This document shows, piece by piece, positions 37,059 through 47,020 of a stretch of DNA of 64,000 nt. Positions within the stretch are counted from its first letter, which is position 1; every line of letters begins with the position of its first letter. The notes below the pieces were generated by a model, which saw nothing but the letters and a program-made list of their open reading frames with translations, made no database searches and had not been told where the DNA came from. Origin of the DNA: Burkholderia territorii (GTDB taxonomy: Bacteria; Pseudomonadota; Gammaproteobacteria; Burkholderiales; Burkholderiaceae); the NCBI RefSeq assembly GCF_902833055.1, contig NZ_CADFEJ010000008.1, positions 1 to 64,000 on the forward strand, written 5' to 3'. The position numbers were made by a program, and so were the translations under genes.

Positions 37059-37847
37059 ATGCAGACGCATCCCGTCCGTCCAGCCGTCGACCGTTCTCTG
37101 CGGACCCACCCGCATCCGCAGCGCTGGCTGATGTCGATCGTCTTGCTCACGCCGATGCTCTATGCGTCGCTGTGGCTCGGTCTGCCGCTCGCGTGGCGCT
37201 ACTGGCGTGCGGTCATGGCGTGGGGCGCGCACGAGATCGATCCGGCACTGCACGTGATCGTGATCGGCTACCCGCCCGATGCGCCGCGCGTCCCGCTGCT
37301 GTCGATCGACCTCGCCGCCCGGATGCCGAGCGGGACGCAGCTGGCCGCGACCGCCGCGCTGTGCGCGGCCGGCTTCGCCGCGTCGTTCTTCCGGCGTGCG
37401 AACTGGTTGCCCGTTGCATATCTGTTACGTATCGCGAGCTTCACGCAGCTGCTGATCTGCGCGTATTTCTGGCTCGCGCCGGGCGCATTCCCGTACGTGC
37501 CGATGCTGCATCTGCGCGACATGTTCGTGCTGCACGGCGCGGCCATCACGCTGATTCCGCTGGTGATGGCGGCGCTTTACTATCCGCTCGATTTCACGCC
37601 GCTGCAAAAGCTCGGCGCTTCGCTTCTCGTGCTTGGCTACTTCGTGCTCGCACTGCCGTTCGTGATGCTGCTGCATGCGGCCGTGATCCATCATGGTTCG
37701 TTGCTGTTTCTGCCGTTCTGCTATTTCCTGCTCGGCGGCCCGCTGCTGATCGGCCTGCTCGTCACGCTCTACACCTACTGCGCGAGCTGGCCCGGTTCGC
37801 TGACGAATCCGTCCAACGATTCGCGCGAAACGCCGCCGTATCAGTGA
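37059..37847 (+). CDS. Polytopic membrane protein of the polysaccharide operon
   Basis: This 262-residue hydrophobic protein has about six membrane helices (near 24-46, 92-112, 118-138, 150-172, 183-205 and 213-240) and a periplasmic loop of about 40 residues between the first two. I recognise no family. It lies 14 bases after the YaiO-like gene, in operon spacing. A role in export or synthesis complex assembly is suggested only by position. Confidence 0.65.
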   Translation: MQTHPVRPAVDRSLRTHPHPQRWLMSIVLLTPMLYASLWLGLPLAWRYWRAVMAWGAHEIDPALHVIVIGYPPDAPRVPLLSIDLAARMPSGTQLAATAALCAAGFAASFFRRANWLPVAYLLRIASFTQLLICAYFWLAPGAFPYVPMLHLRDMFVLHGAAITLIPLVMAALYYPLDFTPLQKLGASLLVLGYFVLALPFVMLLHAAVIHHGSLLFLPFCYFLLGGPLLIGLLVTLYTYCASWPGSLTNPSNDSRETPPYQ

Positions 37848-38126
37848 TGAAACGATTCGGCCGCGTTTTTCGCCGCACCGCACGGCACGCGATGCACGGA
37901 GCGAGCACGACAGGGCTTCCGGAGCCAATGGCACGTTGTTCGCTTCTCCGTCCGTGTCGCATCGATTCCTTTTCGACGAAGAAAACGGCCCGGCCGCCGC
38001 TGGCCCGCGTCGTTCGATGCTCGACGAACTGGGCAGCCGCACACATCTACCGGGCAAGGCGGGCCGAGCTGGCGGCGCGCTCATCGCTGCTGTGGCGCCA
38101 CCCATTCCTTAAGCGAGGAGCACACC

Positions 38127-40289
38127 ATGTTGGCAAAGTCAGGCAAGTTCTTGCGGATCCTGTTAGCGCTATTCGCGCTGGCGTTCGCATTCAGTCCGGG
38201 CGGCGTTCAAGCAGCCACCAACCAGCTTCTGCTGTTGGTGCCCGACACGCTGACGCTGCCTGATTCCCGCGTGTCCGCGTGGCTCGATACGGCACAGGAA
38301 GAGGGGTTGCAGATCACGGTCATGACCGACAGCCAGTTCATGGCCGCCGGCGCTTCGCTGTCGCAGTATCCGGGCCTGATCCTGCCGGATCAGGTCCATA
38401 CGACGGCCGCCGACGCGCTCGTGACGGCGATCCAGAACTACGCGCTGAACGGCGGAAAGGTGATGCTCGTCTACGATTTCGGCGTACTGAATTCCGCCGG
38501 CTTCTATGTGAGCCCGAAGTCTCGTTTCAGCAACATGGTCGGTGTCGATTACGTGTTGTACGACCAATACGGCGGCAACATGATCGGCCTCGGCAACGTG
38601 ACGGGCATGAGCAGCTGGCTGCGCACGCTGCAGGTGCCCCCCGGCAAGTCGATGGCATGGACGACGACTTCGGCGACCACGGCCGCCAGCCCTACGACCT
38701 CGCTTGCGTCGACGAGCAGCTCCGGCTCGTCGACGACGTCGGCGTCGACATCGACATCGACGTCGGGCAGCGCGCTGTTCCTGGCCGCCAGCCCGTCGAA
38801 CCCGGGCGGCCTCGCGAATTACAACCACAATGCGTGGTTCCAGTACACGACGCCTCCCACGGGCAGCGGCGTGCTGAGCCAGACACTCCCGAAGCTGACC
38901 GGCACCGTCACCGGCAAACTGAAGAAGACGACCACGTATAGCGCCGGCTCGCTGCTGAGCACGGCGACCGGCAAGACGGCCAACACGCTTGCGTCCACGC
39001 TGGCGACCACGACCGACACGCTCGAAGGCATCTCCGGCTACGTGTACGGCTTCCTGACCTACCCGAGCTTCGTCACGCAGGGTACGTATTCCGGCACGAC
39101 GATCCTGACGTCGCCGACGTTCGGGCTGGTGTCGGGCTACAACCCGTACGGCAACGGCGGCGTGCTGTTCGTCAACCTGCCGCTCGCCTACCTCGACGGC
39201 CAGACCGACGGCATGCTGATCCACGGCTACCTGCATTATTTCGGCACGCAGATGCTGAACCTGCCGTCGCTGTCGCCGCTGCCGAAGGCGCAGGCCGGCC
39301 TCGTGTTCAACTGGCACTTCTGCGCGGGCGACCAGATCCAGCCGGCGCTCCAGCTGAAGAACCTCGGCGTGTGGAACAACGGACCGTTCTCGCTCGTGAT
39401 TACCGCCGGCCCCGACGAAGCGACGTTCGGCGACGGCAACGGCATCAATCTCGCGAACAACCCGACCGCGCAGAATCTCGTGAAGTATTTCGTGAGCAAG
39501 GGCCAGCACGTCGGCAGTCACGGCGGCTGGATCCACGACTACTGGGGCGCGAATGCGAGTGAAACCAACGCGAGCACGTTCACGCAGTACCTCGTGATGA
39601 ACCATCAGGCGGTCCAGGCCGCGACCGGCCTGCCGGATGTCGAGTACGCGGCACCGGAAGGCAACACGCCGACCTGGTCGGTGAACTGGCTCGAAAGCAA
39701 TGGCTTCAACGGGTACTACTTCACCGGTCATACCGGCTCGGCACCGACCCGCGCATACCGCAACGGCGCGATGCTGAACCCGGGCCTGTGGGCTTACCCC
39801 GTGATGCCGTTCGGCAAGTACGCGACGTTCGAGGAGTTCCAGCAATACGCGGTGCCGACGACCGACGTGAACAACTGGTACGCAGCGCTGATGAACTTCG
39901 TCGTCGCGAACCGCACGAGCCGCCTGATCTATGCGCACCCGCTCGGCGCGTCGTCCTATACGTCGACGCTGTCCGCGATCTTCTCGCAAGCCAATACGCT
40001 GAAGCTGACCGGGCAGTTCCGCTGGTACACGATGACCGATATAACGACCTTCGACCGGGCGCGCCTGAACGTCACGTGGTCGGCCACCGACACGGGTAGC
40101 GGCTGGGCATTCTCCGCCAGCCACCCGACGAGCCTGACGAACATGACGTGGCTGCTGCCGAAGGCCGCGTATGGGTTGCCGATCATCACGCAAGGCAGTG
40201 GCAGCGTGAGTATCACCGACTCGACGTACTGGCTCGTGACCGCGAACAGCGGCACCAGCCTGAAGTTCACCAGCGCCAAGGTGCACTGA
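38127..40289 (+). CDS. Exported polysaccharide-deacetylase-like protein with Ser/Thr linker
   Basis: The predicted product is 720 residues with a signal peptide (about 1-29). The N-terminal domain (30-178) resembles a Rossmann/glutaminase-like fold that might bind polymer. It is followed by a low-complexity Thr/Ser linker (about 179-215). The larger C-terminal part (380-640) has a deacetylase-like order of motifs: NWHFCAGDQ at 395-403, SHGGWIH at 464-470 (His465 and His470, recalling the NodB H-x4-H zinc motif) and APEG at 509-512. The first acidic motif is not a clean TFDDG, so catalytic activity is uncertain. It begins 279 bases after the previous gene behind GAGGAG. Possible role: N-deacetylation of the exported polymer. 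Confidence 0.6.
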   Translation: MLAKSGKFLRILLALFALAFAFSPGGVQAATNQLLLLVPDTLTLPDSRVSAWLDTAQEEGLQITVMTDSQFMAAGASLSQYPGLILPDQVHTTAADALVTAIQNYALNGGKVMLVYDFGVLNSAGFYVSPKSRFSNMVGVDYVLYDQYGGNMIGLGNVTGMSSWLRTLQVPPGKSMAWTTTSATTAASPTTSLASTSSSGSSTTSASTSTSTSGSALFLAASPSNPGGLANYNHNAWFQYTTPPTGSGVLSQTLPKLTGTVTGKLKKTTTYSAGSLLSTATGKTANTLASTLATTTDTLEGISGYVYGFLTYPSFVTQGTYSGTTILTSPTFGLVSGYNPYGNGGVLFVNLPLAYLDGQTDGMLIHGYLHYFGTQMLNLPSLSPLPKAQAGLVFNWHFCAGDQIQPALQLKNLGVWNNGPFSLVITAGPDEATFGDGNGINLANNPTAQNLVKYFVSKGQHVGSHGGWIHDYWGANASETNASTFTQYLVMNHQAVQAATGLPDVEYAAPEGNTPTWSVNWLESNGFNGYYFTGHTGSAPTRAYRNGAMLNPGLWAYPVMPFGKYATFEEFQQYAVPTTDVNNWYAALMNFVVANRTSRLIYAHPLGASSYTSTLSAIFSQANTLKLTGQFRWYTMTDITTFDRARLNVTWSATDTGSGWAFSASHPTSLTNMTWLLPKAAYGLPIITQGSGSVSITDSTYWLVTANSGTSLKFTSAKVH

Positions 40290-40381
40290 GCCGCAACGTC
40301 GAACCACTCGCCGGCGCGCGACGCGGCCAACGCCGCGCCCGGCGGGAATTGCGCAGGACTACCGCGCAGGAGCCCCCGATC

Positions 40382-41470
40382 ATGAACCGGCCCGCGCTTT
40401 TCCCGGCCGCACGCGCGTGCGTGGCGGCCCTTGTCAGGTTGTGCCATGCATGGCGCGTTGCCTGCTGCGTCGCCGCGTGCTGCGCCGTGCCTCTCGCGGG
40501 CGCCGCGGAACTTCAGCTGAACGGGTTGTATCAATGCCCGGACGGCGCGATCACCGTGCGCCTGAACGGCGCCGGCATCGATCCATATTTCGCGGCGAAG
40601 GCGCTGCTTGCCGCCGCCGACACCCGGATGGACGCCCGCCAGGCCGCGCTTGCGTGGATCGCATGGGTGTTGCCGCGCCAGCGTCTCGACGGCGGCTTCG
40701 ACCGTTACTGCGTGAAGGCAGGGGTGGCTGCATCGTGCGCGGAAGCCGATGCGGACGACGCGATGATGGCGACCTGGATCGAGCTGCTCGCGCGCTTTGC
40801 GCCTCCCGACGGGATGCCGGCTGCCTGGGAACTGAGCCTGAACCGCGCGGGCGCGCACCTGGACACGTTGCTCGACAAGGCGAGCGGCGTCTATCAGATC
40901 TCGTCGACGCTGCACGTCGCGCTGCTGATGGACAACGTCGAGGTGCACAGCGCGTTCCAGGCGCTTGCCGCGTATTACGTGCGACGCGGCGATTACGCGC
41001 GTGCGGGGCCGTGGAGCCAGCGCGCCGACCGGCTGTCGTCCGCGATCGTCAAGGTGTTCTGGCGCGGCACGCAATCCGGCTTTCGCGCAAGCACGCAGAA
41101 GATCAGCGACACGAGCTTCTATCCGGCGAAAGTCGCGCAGATATTCCCGATCCTGTCCGGCATCCAGGTGCCCGATCAGTCGAACGAGACGATCTATGCG
41201 CAGTGGATGCAGAAGTACGGCAAGACGTGGATGCAACTGGCCGGCTCCGATTTTCCGTGGGGGCTGATCGCGCTGGTCGCATTCAAGATGAACGACTGGG
41301 GCACCGTCGCCTGCTGGTATGCGCGCTCGGGCCCGTACCGTCATGGCGCGCACTGGAACGTACTGGAGGAGGCGTTGTATCTGGCATTCGAAAGCCGGAT
41401 GGCCGACCCGCTCGCGCCCGCCACATGCGGGTTCACGACGGCGGAGGTATCGGTGAGCGGGTCGCGCTGA
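40382..41470 (+). CDS. Exported helical protein, glycosidase-like (alpha/alpha toroid)
   Basis: The predicted product is 362 residues. A long signal sequence or lipid-free export signal with hydrophobic [10 protein letters not shown]...[15 protein letters not shown] is followed by an all-helical region with repeating amphipathic segments (residues 60-330), as in alpha/alpha-barrel glycoside hydrolases or epimerases. Motifs include [32 protein letters not shown] and [14 protein letters not shown]. The GGFDRYC/DADDAMM acidic pair resembles the catalytic Asp/Asp arrangement of GH8/BcsZ-like enzymes, but I cannot assign the family. It lies between the deacetylase-like gene and glmS. Possible role: polymer trimming in the periplasm. 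Confidence 0.55.
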   Translation: MNRPALFPAARACVAALVRLCHAWRVACCVAACCAVPLAGAAELQLNGLYQCPDGAITVRLNGAGIDPYFAAKALLAAADTRMDARQAALAWIAWVLPRQRLDGGFDRYCVKAGVAASCAEADADDAMMATWIELLARFAPPDGMPAAWELSLNRAGAHLDTLLDKASGVYQISSTLHVALLMDNVEVHSAFQALAAYYVRRGDYARAGPWSQRADRLSSAIVKVFWRGTQSGFRASTQKISDTSFYPAKVAQIFPILSGIQVPDQSNETIYAQWMQKYGKTWMQLAGSDFPWGLIALVAFKMNDWGTVACWYARSGPYRHGAHWNVLEEALYLAFESRMADPLAPATCGFTTAEVSVSGSR

Positions 41471-41517
41471 CACGACGGCGCCTGGTCGAGGAACGGAAAC
41501 AGGGAAGGAGACGTGTC

Positions 41518-43335
41518 ATGTGTGGCATCGTCGGCGCGGTCGCGCAACGGAACATCGTTCCGGTTCTGATTGAAGGTTTGCGCCGCCTCGAATATCGCGG
41601 CTATGATTCATGCGGCGTGGCGACCGTCGTCGACGGCCAGGCGCGCCGCGAGCGCAGCGTGTCGCGCGTTGCAGATCTCGACGCGCACGTGCGCAGCGCC
41701 GGGCTGTCCGGCAGCACCGGCATCGCGCACACCCGATGGGCCACGCACGGCGCGCCCGCGACCTGCAATGCGCATCCGATCTTCTCGTGCGACGAAATCG
41801 CGCTCGTGCACAACGGCATCATCGAGAATCACGAAACGTTGCGCAGGCAACTTGCGGACGAGCATTACCAGTTCGACGGCCAGACCGACACCGAGGTCGT
41901 CGCCCATCTGATTCACAGCAAGTATCGCGGCGACCTGCTCGCCGCCGTGCGCGATGCGACGTCGCAGCTGCACGGCGCATACGCGATCGCGGTGTTCAGC
42001 AAGCACGAGCCGCAGCGTCTGATCGGCGCGCGGGTCGGCTCGCCGCTCGTCGTCGGCCTGAAGGATGACGAATGTTTTCTCGCATCCGACGCACTCGCGC
42101 TCGCCGGCATCACCGATCGGTTCATCTTTCTCGAGGAAGGCGACATCGTCGAATTGACGCCGGGCGGCGTGCGCATCCTCGAACGCGGCGGCACGCCGGT
42201 CGAGCGCCCGGTTCAGACCGTCTCGTCGGCGCAGGCCGTGGTCGAGCTCGGGCCTTACCGGCATTTCATGCAGAAGGAAATTTTCGAGCAGCCGCGGGCC
42301 GTGGCCGCCACGATTCCGGATGCGGGTCTGTTCGACCCGGCGATATTCGGCCCGGACGCCGCGCGCGCGTTCGAACAGATCGACAACGTGCTGATTCTCG
42401 CGTGCGGCACGAGTCACTATTCCGGCCTGACCGCGCGCCGCTGGCTCGAGACGATCGCGCGCCTGCCCGCGCAGGTCGAGATCGCGAGCGAATACCGTTA
42501 CAGCGACGCGCTTGCGCTGCCGAACACGCTCGTGGTCAGCGTGTCGCAATCCGGCGAGACCGCCGACACGCTCGCCGCGCTCAAGTATGCGCAGGCGCTC
42601 GGCCACATCGATACGCTGGCGATCTGCAACGTGCCGACCAGCGCGATGATGCGGCAGACGAGCCTGCGGTTCCTGACGCGCGCCGGCCCGGAAATCGGCG
42701 TCGCGTCGACCAAGGCATTCACGACGCAGCTCGTCGCGTTGTTCATCTTGGCCGTGACGCTCGGCCGGCTGCGCGGCTACGTCGACGATGCGCAGCTCGC
42801 GCGCTATACGACGCAGTTGCGGCGGCTGCCCGGCGCGCTCGAGGACGTGCTCGCGCTCGAACCGCAGATCGAGCGCTGGGCCGCGGAATTCTCGCGGCAC
42901 GAGAACGCGCTGTTCCTCGGGCGCGGGCTGCATTACCCGATCGCGCTCGAAGGCGCGTTGAAGCTGAAGGAGATTTCGTACATCCACGCGGAAGCGTATC
43001 CGGCCGGCGAGTTGAAGCACGGGCCGCTCGCGCTCGTGACGCACGCGATGCCGGTCGCGACGATCGCGCCGAACGACGCGCTGCTCGAGAAGCTCAAGTC
43101 GAACATGCAGGAAGTACGCGCGCGCGGCGGGCAGCTGTACGTATTCGCGGATGCCGATACGCGGATCGACAACGGTGAAGGCGTGTCGGTGTTGCGAATG
43201 CCGGATTACTACGGGCTGCTGTCGCCGATTCTGCACGTCGTGCCGTTGCAGCTGCTTGCGTATCACGCGGCCTGCCTGCGCGGCGCGGATATCGACAAGC
43301 CGAGGAATCTCGCGAAATCGGTGACTGTGGAGTGA
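41518..43335 (+). CDS. glmS: Glutamine-fructose-6-phosphate aminotransferase (isomerising)
   Basis: This 605-residue enzyme makes glucosamine-6-phosphate, the first step to UDP-GlcNAc. The N-terminal glutaminase domain starts [12 protein letters not shown] with the catalytic Cys after Met removal, and [13 protein letters not shown] follows. Two SIS domains follow, with [30 protein letters not shown] and the C-terminal [10 protein letters not shown] end carrying the conserved Leu-Ala-Lys-Ser-Val-Thr-Val-Glu tail. It sits inside a polysaccharide operon on what may be a secondary replicon, so it is probably a dedicated copy feeding polymer synthesis rather than the housekeeping gene. AAGGAG lies 7 bases before the ATG. 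Confidence 0.94.
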   Translation: MCGIVGAVAQRNIVPVLIEGLRRLEYRGYDSCGVATVVDGQARRERSVSRVADLDAHVRSAGLSGSTGIAHTRWATHGAPATCNAHPIFSCDEIALVHNGIIENHETLRRQLADEHYQFDGQTDTEVVAHLIHSKYRGDLLAAVRDATSQLHGAYAIAVFSKHEPQRLIGARVGSPLVVGLKDDECFLASDALALAGITDRFIFLEEGDIVELTPGGVRILERGGTPVERPVQTVSSAQAVVELGPYRHFMQKEIFEQPRAVAATIPDAGLFDPAIFGPDAARAFEQIDNVLILACGTSHYSGLTARRWLETIARLPAQVEIASEYRYSDALALPNTLVVSVSQSGETADTLAALKYAQALGHIDTLAICNVPTSAMMRQTSLRFLTRAGPEIGVASTKAFTTQLVALFILAVTLGRLRGYVDDAQLARYTTQLRRLPGALEDVLALEPQIERWAAEFSRHENALFLGRGLHYPIALEGALKLKEISYIHAEAYPAGELKHGPLALVTHAMPVATIAPNDALLEKLKSNMQEVRARGGQLYVFADADTRIDNGEGVSVLRMPDYYGLLSPILHVVPLQLLAYHAACLRGADIDKPRNLAKSVTVE

Positions 43336-43442
43336 CGGGAAAGGGGCGGTTCCGGAACGGCAGGCCCGAACGAAGTCGAAAAAATCTTCCGCATTCGTGC
43401 GAAGATTGACGACCCGTTCCGACCACCGCACCCGAGACCGTC

Positions 43443-43904
43443 GTGACCCGATCGAACCCCGCGAGCAACCCGCAAGCCGGCCATCCGCCGTGGATGGCCA
43501 TCGCACTCGCCGAGCTGGGCATTCGCCGCTTCCCGCCCGGCAGCATCAATCCGCGCATCGTCGAATACAACAACCACACGAATCTCGTCGGCTACGACGA
43601 CAAGATTTCCTGGTGCTCGTCGTTCGTCAACTGGTGCATGACGCATGCCGGCATTCGTGGCACCGGGTCGGCGCTCGCGCGTTCGTGGCTCGACTGGGGG
43701 CGGCCGCTGGAGCGTTCGGTGTACGGCTGCATCGCGATCTTGACGCGCGACGACCCCGCGAGCTGGAAGGGGCATGTCGGGTTCTATCTGCGTCACGACG
43801 ACGAGCATGTGTACCTGTTCGGCGGCAATCAACTCGAAGAGGTGCGCGAGCTTGCGTATCCGGCAAGCGAGGTGATCGGATACCGGTGGCCGGACGCGGG
43901 CTGA
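43443..43904 (+). CDS. TIGR02594-like/CHAP-like small protein
   Basis: This 153-residue protein has no signal peptide. The WMAIALAELGIRRFPPGSIN start, SWCSSFVNWCMTHAGIRGTG (candidate nucleophile Cys) and GHVGFYL (His) segments match the TIGR02594/CHAP-like cysteine-peptidase or amidase family, often linked to peptidoglycan hydrolysis or toxin/phage contexts. The start codon is GTG 43443 with a weak upstream site. It is 107 bases after glmS, so co-transcription is possible but unproved. Whether the protein is exported, and by what route, is unknown. Confidence 0.7.
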   Translation: MTRSNPASNPQAGHPPWMAIALAELGIRRFPPGSINPRIVEYNNHTNLVGYDDKISWCSSFVNWCMTHAGIRGTGSALARSWLDWGRPLERSVYGCIAILTRDDPASWKGHVGFYLRHDDEHVYLFGGNQLEEVRELAYPASEVIGYRWPDAG

Positions 43905-43967
43905 TCGCGGCGCACGCGCGGCATCCGGTGCGCGGACGACGGCGCCGCCGTCCAGGGGCGACCGCGG

Positions 43968-45416
43968 TCAATCCCGCGCGGCGGGGGCCGCGACGGCCAC
44001 CGCCTGCGCTTCACCTGCCGCATCGTTCCTGCTCCACCCGCCGCCGAGCGACCGATACAACGCGACTGCCGCCAGCGCATGCTCGCGCCTGACCTGATTG
44101 AGCGCGTCCGAATCCCGCAAATACACCTCCTGCGCCGACAGCACGTCCAGAAAATCCGTCGCGCCGCTCTTGTAGAGCTGGTTCGCGAGCCCGAGCGCCT
44201 TGTCCGACGCGGCAAGCGCGCTGTCGAGCCGGCGCGTCGCTTCATCGCTGCTGACGAGGTTCGCACGCGCATCCTCGACTTCCCGCAGCGCCTGCAGCAT
44301 CGTCTGCCGCAACCCGAGCTCGGATTCGCGCATCCGGCTTTCGCTTTGCGTGATGTCGGCGGTGATTCGGCCGGCATTGAAAATCGGGCTCGTCGCACTC
44401 AGCGCCGCGCTGAACAGGTTGTCGGTCAGCGTCGGCAACCCGAGATACGATGCGGCCAGAATCCCGTCCGTCAGGTTCAGCGAGAACTTCGGATACCGCT
44501 CCGCCTTCGCGACGCCGACCTGCGCCGCGCGCCGCTCGACCTGTGCGTAAGCGGCGAGCACATCCGGCCGGCGCAGCAGCGCCTGCGACGGCAGCGTGGC
44601 GGGCGACCCGGCAGGCGGCGCCGGAATCGCGCCGGCCTGCGCAAGCAGGAGCCGGTCGATCGACTCCGGCGTGCGGCCCGAATACACGGCAATCAGGTTG
44701 AGCTGATGCGCGATCTGCGCGCGCGTCGGCGGAATCCGGGCTTCGAGCGCATCGAGCTGGTTTTGCGCGCGCGTGACGTCGAGTTCCGTCGACAGCCCGA
44801 ACGCCTGCCGCTTGCGCGTGAGTTCGAGCGCATGCCGGCGGATCGCCGCGTTGTCCTGCAGGATCGTCAGTTCCTGCTGCGCCCAGCGCAGATCGACATA
44901 GGCCGACGCCGCATCGGCCGCGAGCGCGAGCCGCATCGCGTCTTCCGCGTGCTGTTGCCCGACCAGTTCGGCCTGCGCGGCCAGCAGGTCGAGCCGTTCG
45001 CCGCCGAATACGTCCGGCGACCAGCTCAGCGCGAGTCCGGCGCCCGCCTGCCGCACATAGCCGAGCGGCGGCGGCGTGTTCTGGCGCGCGTCGGACGCAC
45101 GGGCGGTCGCGTCGAGTTCCGGCAGCAACACCGCGCGCTTCTGCACGGTCAGCGCCTGCGCCTGCTTCACGCGCTCGGCAGCGGCTTGCAGATCGAGATT
45201 GCCGTCGAGCACGGTCGCGATCAAGCGGTCGAGCACGGGATCGTTGAACTGCGCCCACCACGCGGCGGCGTCGATGTCCGCATGCGGCACGTCGGTGTCC
45301 CATGCGGCTGGCGCGAGCGATCGAACGGAATCGGGCAGCGCGGGATGCTGCGCGGGCTGCACCGCGCACCCTGCGGCGAATGCGCTGACGGCCAGCGCGA
45401 CGAGTAGCTTTTTCAT
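43968..45416 (-). CDS. Outer-membrane efflux lipoprotein (OprM/NodT family)
   Basis: This 482-residue TolC-like outer-membrane channel has a signal sequence and lipobox (LVALAVSAFAAGC, lipidated Cys17). The duplicated outer-membrane-efflux-protein repeats contain long periplasmic helices. AAWWAQFNDPVLDRLIATVL and the GGGWS-type ending are typical of NodT/OprM proteins. It is the last gene of a tripartite efflux operon behind the membrane-fusion and MFS components (16-base gap). A specific drug or aromatic substrate is not readable. Confidence 0.92.
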   Translation of the reverse strand: MKKLLVALAVSAFAAGCAVQPAQHPALPDSVRSLAPAAWDTDVPHADIDAAAWWAQFNDPVLDRLIATVLDGNLDLQAAAERVKQAQALTVQKRAVLLPELDATARASDARQNTPPPLGYVRQAGAGLALSWSPDVFGGERLDLLAAQAELVGQQHAEDAMRLALAADAASAYVDLRWAQQELTILQDNAAIRRHALELTRKRQAFGLSTELDVTRAQNQLDALEARIPPTRAQIAHQLNLIAVYSGRTPESIDRLLLAQAGAIPAPPAGSPATLPSQALLRRPDVLAAYAQVERRAAQVGVAKAERYPKFSLNLTDGILAASYLGLPTLTDNLFSAALSATSPIFNAGRITADITQSESRMRESELGLRQTMLQALREVEDARANLVSSDEATRRLDSALAASDKALGLANQLYKSGATDFLDVLSAQEVYLRDSDALNQVRREHALAAVALYRSLGGGWSRNDAAGEAQAVAVAAPAARD

Positions 45417-45432
45417 GATGATGACCTTGGCG

Positions 45433-47007
45433 TCAGTGCGCGTCCGGCGGCGGCGCGTTCAGGGTGATGGGACGGGAAAACGCGACGGCGACCAGCGCGA
45501 CCACGAAGCACAGCGACAGCGCGTAGTACGCATCCGCGTAGGTGAGCGTCAGCGCTTCGCGATAGATCAGGCGATGCAGGTTCGCGAGGCCGGCCTGCGC
45601 GGTATCCAGCGTGTTGCCGGCTACCGCGCTCCAGTACGCGGCCTGCCGGTCGAGCAGCGACGCGACCTGCGGTTCGCCGGCGCTCACGTGCTCGTTCAGA
45701 CGCAGGTAGTGGAAGTTCAGCCGGTCGTTGAGCATCGTCGCGCTCACCGCGATGCCGATCGCGCCGCCGAGGTTGCGCATCAGGTTGAACAGGCCGCTCG
45801 CCGATTTCAGCCGCGACTGCGGCAGCGAGCCCAGTGCCATCGTGACGATCGGCGGCACGCTGAACTGCTGGCCGATGCCGCGCAGCGCCTGCGGCAGCAG
45901 CAGTTCGCGCCAGCCCCAGTCGTGCGTGATCGGCGTGTACAGGTAGCAGCCGAGGCCGAAGCAGACGAGCCCGAACACGAGCAACGCGCGCATGCTGACG
46001 TAGCGCGCGGCGAACGCATACGCGCAGAGCGCGAGCAGCTGGAACGCGCCGACCGACAGCAGCGCGATGCCGATCTGCAGCGAGCTGAACGCACGCACCT
46101 GCGCGAGGAACAGCGGTGTCAGGAACACCGTCACGAAGATCCCGATGCCCGTCACGAACGACAGCAGGCTGCCGATCCCGAAGTTGCGCACGGCGAGCGC
46201 GCGCAGGTCGACGATCGGGTCCTTCGCGGTCAGCGCATGCACGATGAACAGGAAGCCGCAGATGCCGGAGATCCATGCGCAGATGACGATCGCATCGTCG
46301 CTGAACCAGTTCTTGCGCGGGCCTTCCTCCAGCACGTATTCGAGGCAGCCGAGGAAGCCCGACATCAGCGCGATGCCGAGATAGTCGCCGCGTTTGACGA
46401 GGCTCAGGTCCGGTTCGTCGATGTGAACGTAGCGCGGCACCAGCGCGGCTACCACGATGCCCGGCACCAGGTTCAGGTAGAACAACCAGTGCCACGACCA
46501 TTGATCGGTGATCCAGCCGCCGATCACCGGCCCGATCGCCGGCGCGAGCGACGCGAGCGCGCCGATCGTCGTCGACGCGATCAGCCGCTGCTTGCCCGGA
46601 AACAGCACGAATGCGGTCGTGAACACGGTCGGGATCATCGCGGCGCCGAGCGCGCCCTGCAGGCCGCGGAACAGGATCATCGAATTGATGTCCCACGCGA
46701 GCCCGCACAGCATGCTGGTGATCGTGAAGCCGACGGCCGATGCGACGAACAGCCAGCGCGTCGACATCACCTTCGACAACCAGCCCGACATCGGGATCAC
46801 GATGATCTCGGCAATCAGGTAGGCCGTCTGCACCCACGACAGCTCGTCCTGGCTCGCGGACAGGCCGCCGCCGATGTCGCGCAGCGACGACGCGACGATC
46901 TGGATGTCGAGCGTCGCCATGAAGAAGCCGACGCACATCAGCGCGAACGCGAAGACGCGCTGCTTTGTCGGTTGCGACGCGGGGTCGCCGGAAAACGCGG
47001 TGGTCAT
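45433..47007 (-). CDS. DHA2-family MFS multidrug efflux pump (EmrB-like)
   Basis: This 524-residue, fourteen-helix major-facilitator proton antiporter has the DHA2/EmrB motifs GFFMATLDIQIVASSLRDIG (helix 1, with the conserved Asp), ALGAAMIPTVF and LAPAIGPVIGGWITDQWSWH (the antiporter motif C region). It works with the HlyD-type adaptor encoded 13 bases upstream and the OprM-type channel downstream to expel toxic compounds across both membranes. Confidence 0.93.
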   Translation of the reverse strand: MTTAFSGDPASQPTKQRVFAFALMCVGFFMATLDIQIVASSLRDIGGGLSASQDELSWVQTAYLIAEIIVIPMSGWLSKVMSTRWLFVASAVGFTITSMLCGLAWDINSMILFRGLQGALGAAMIPTVFTTAFVLFPGKQRLIASTTIGALASLAPAIGPVIGGWITDQWSWHWLFYLNLVPGIVVAALVPRYVHIDEPDLSLVKRGDYLGIALMSGFLGCLEYVLEEGPRKNWFSDDAIVICAWISGICGFLFIVHALTAKDPIVDLRALAVRNFGIGSLLSFVTGIGIFVTVFLTPLFLAQVRAFSSLQIGIALLSVGAFQLLALCAYAFAARYVSMRALLVFGLVCFGLGCYLYTPITHDWGWRELLLPQALRGIGQQFSVPPIVTMALGSLPQSRLKSASGLFNLMRNLGGAIGIAVSATMLNDRLNFHYLRLNEHVSAGEPQVASLLDRQAAYWSAVAGNTLDTAQAGLANLHRLIYREALTLTYADAYYALSLCFVVALVAVAFSRPITLNAPPPDAH

Positions 47008-47020
47008 CGCAGGCTCCCGT

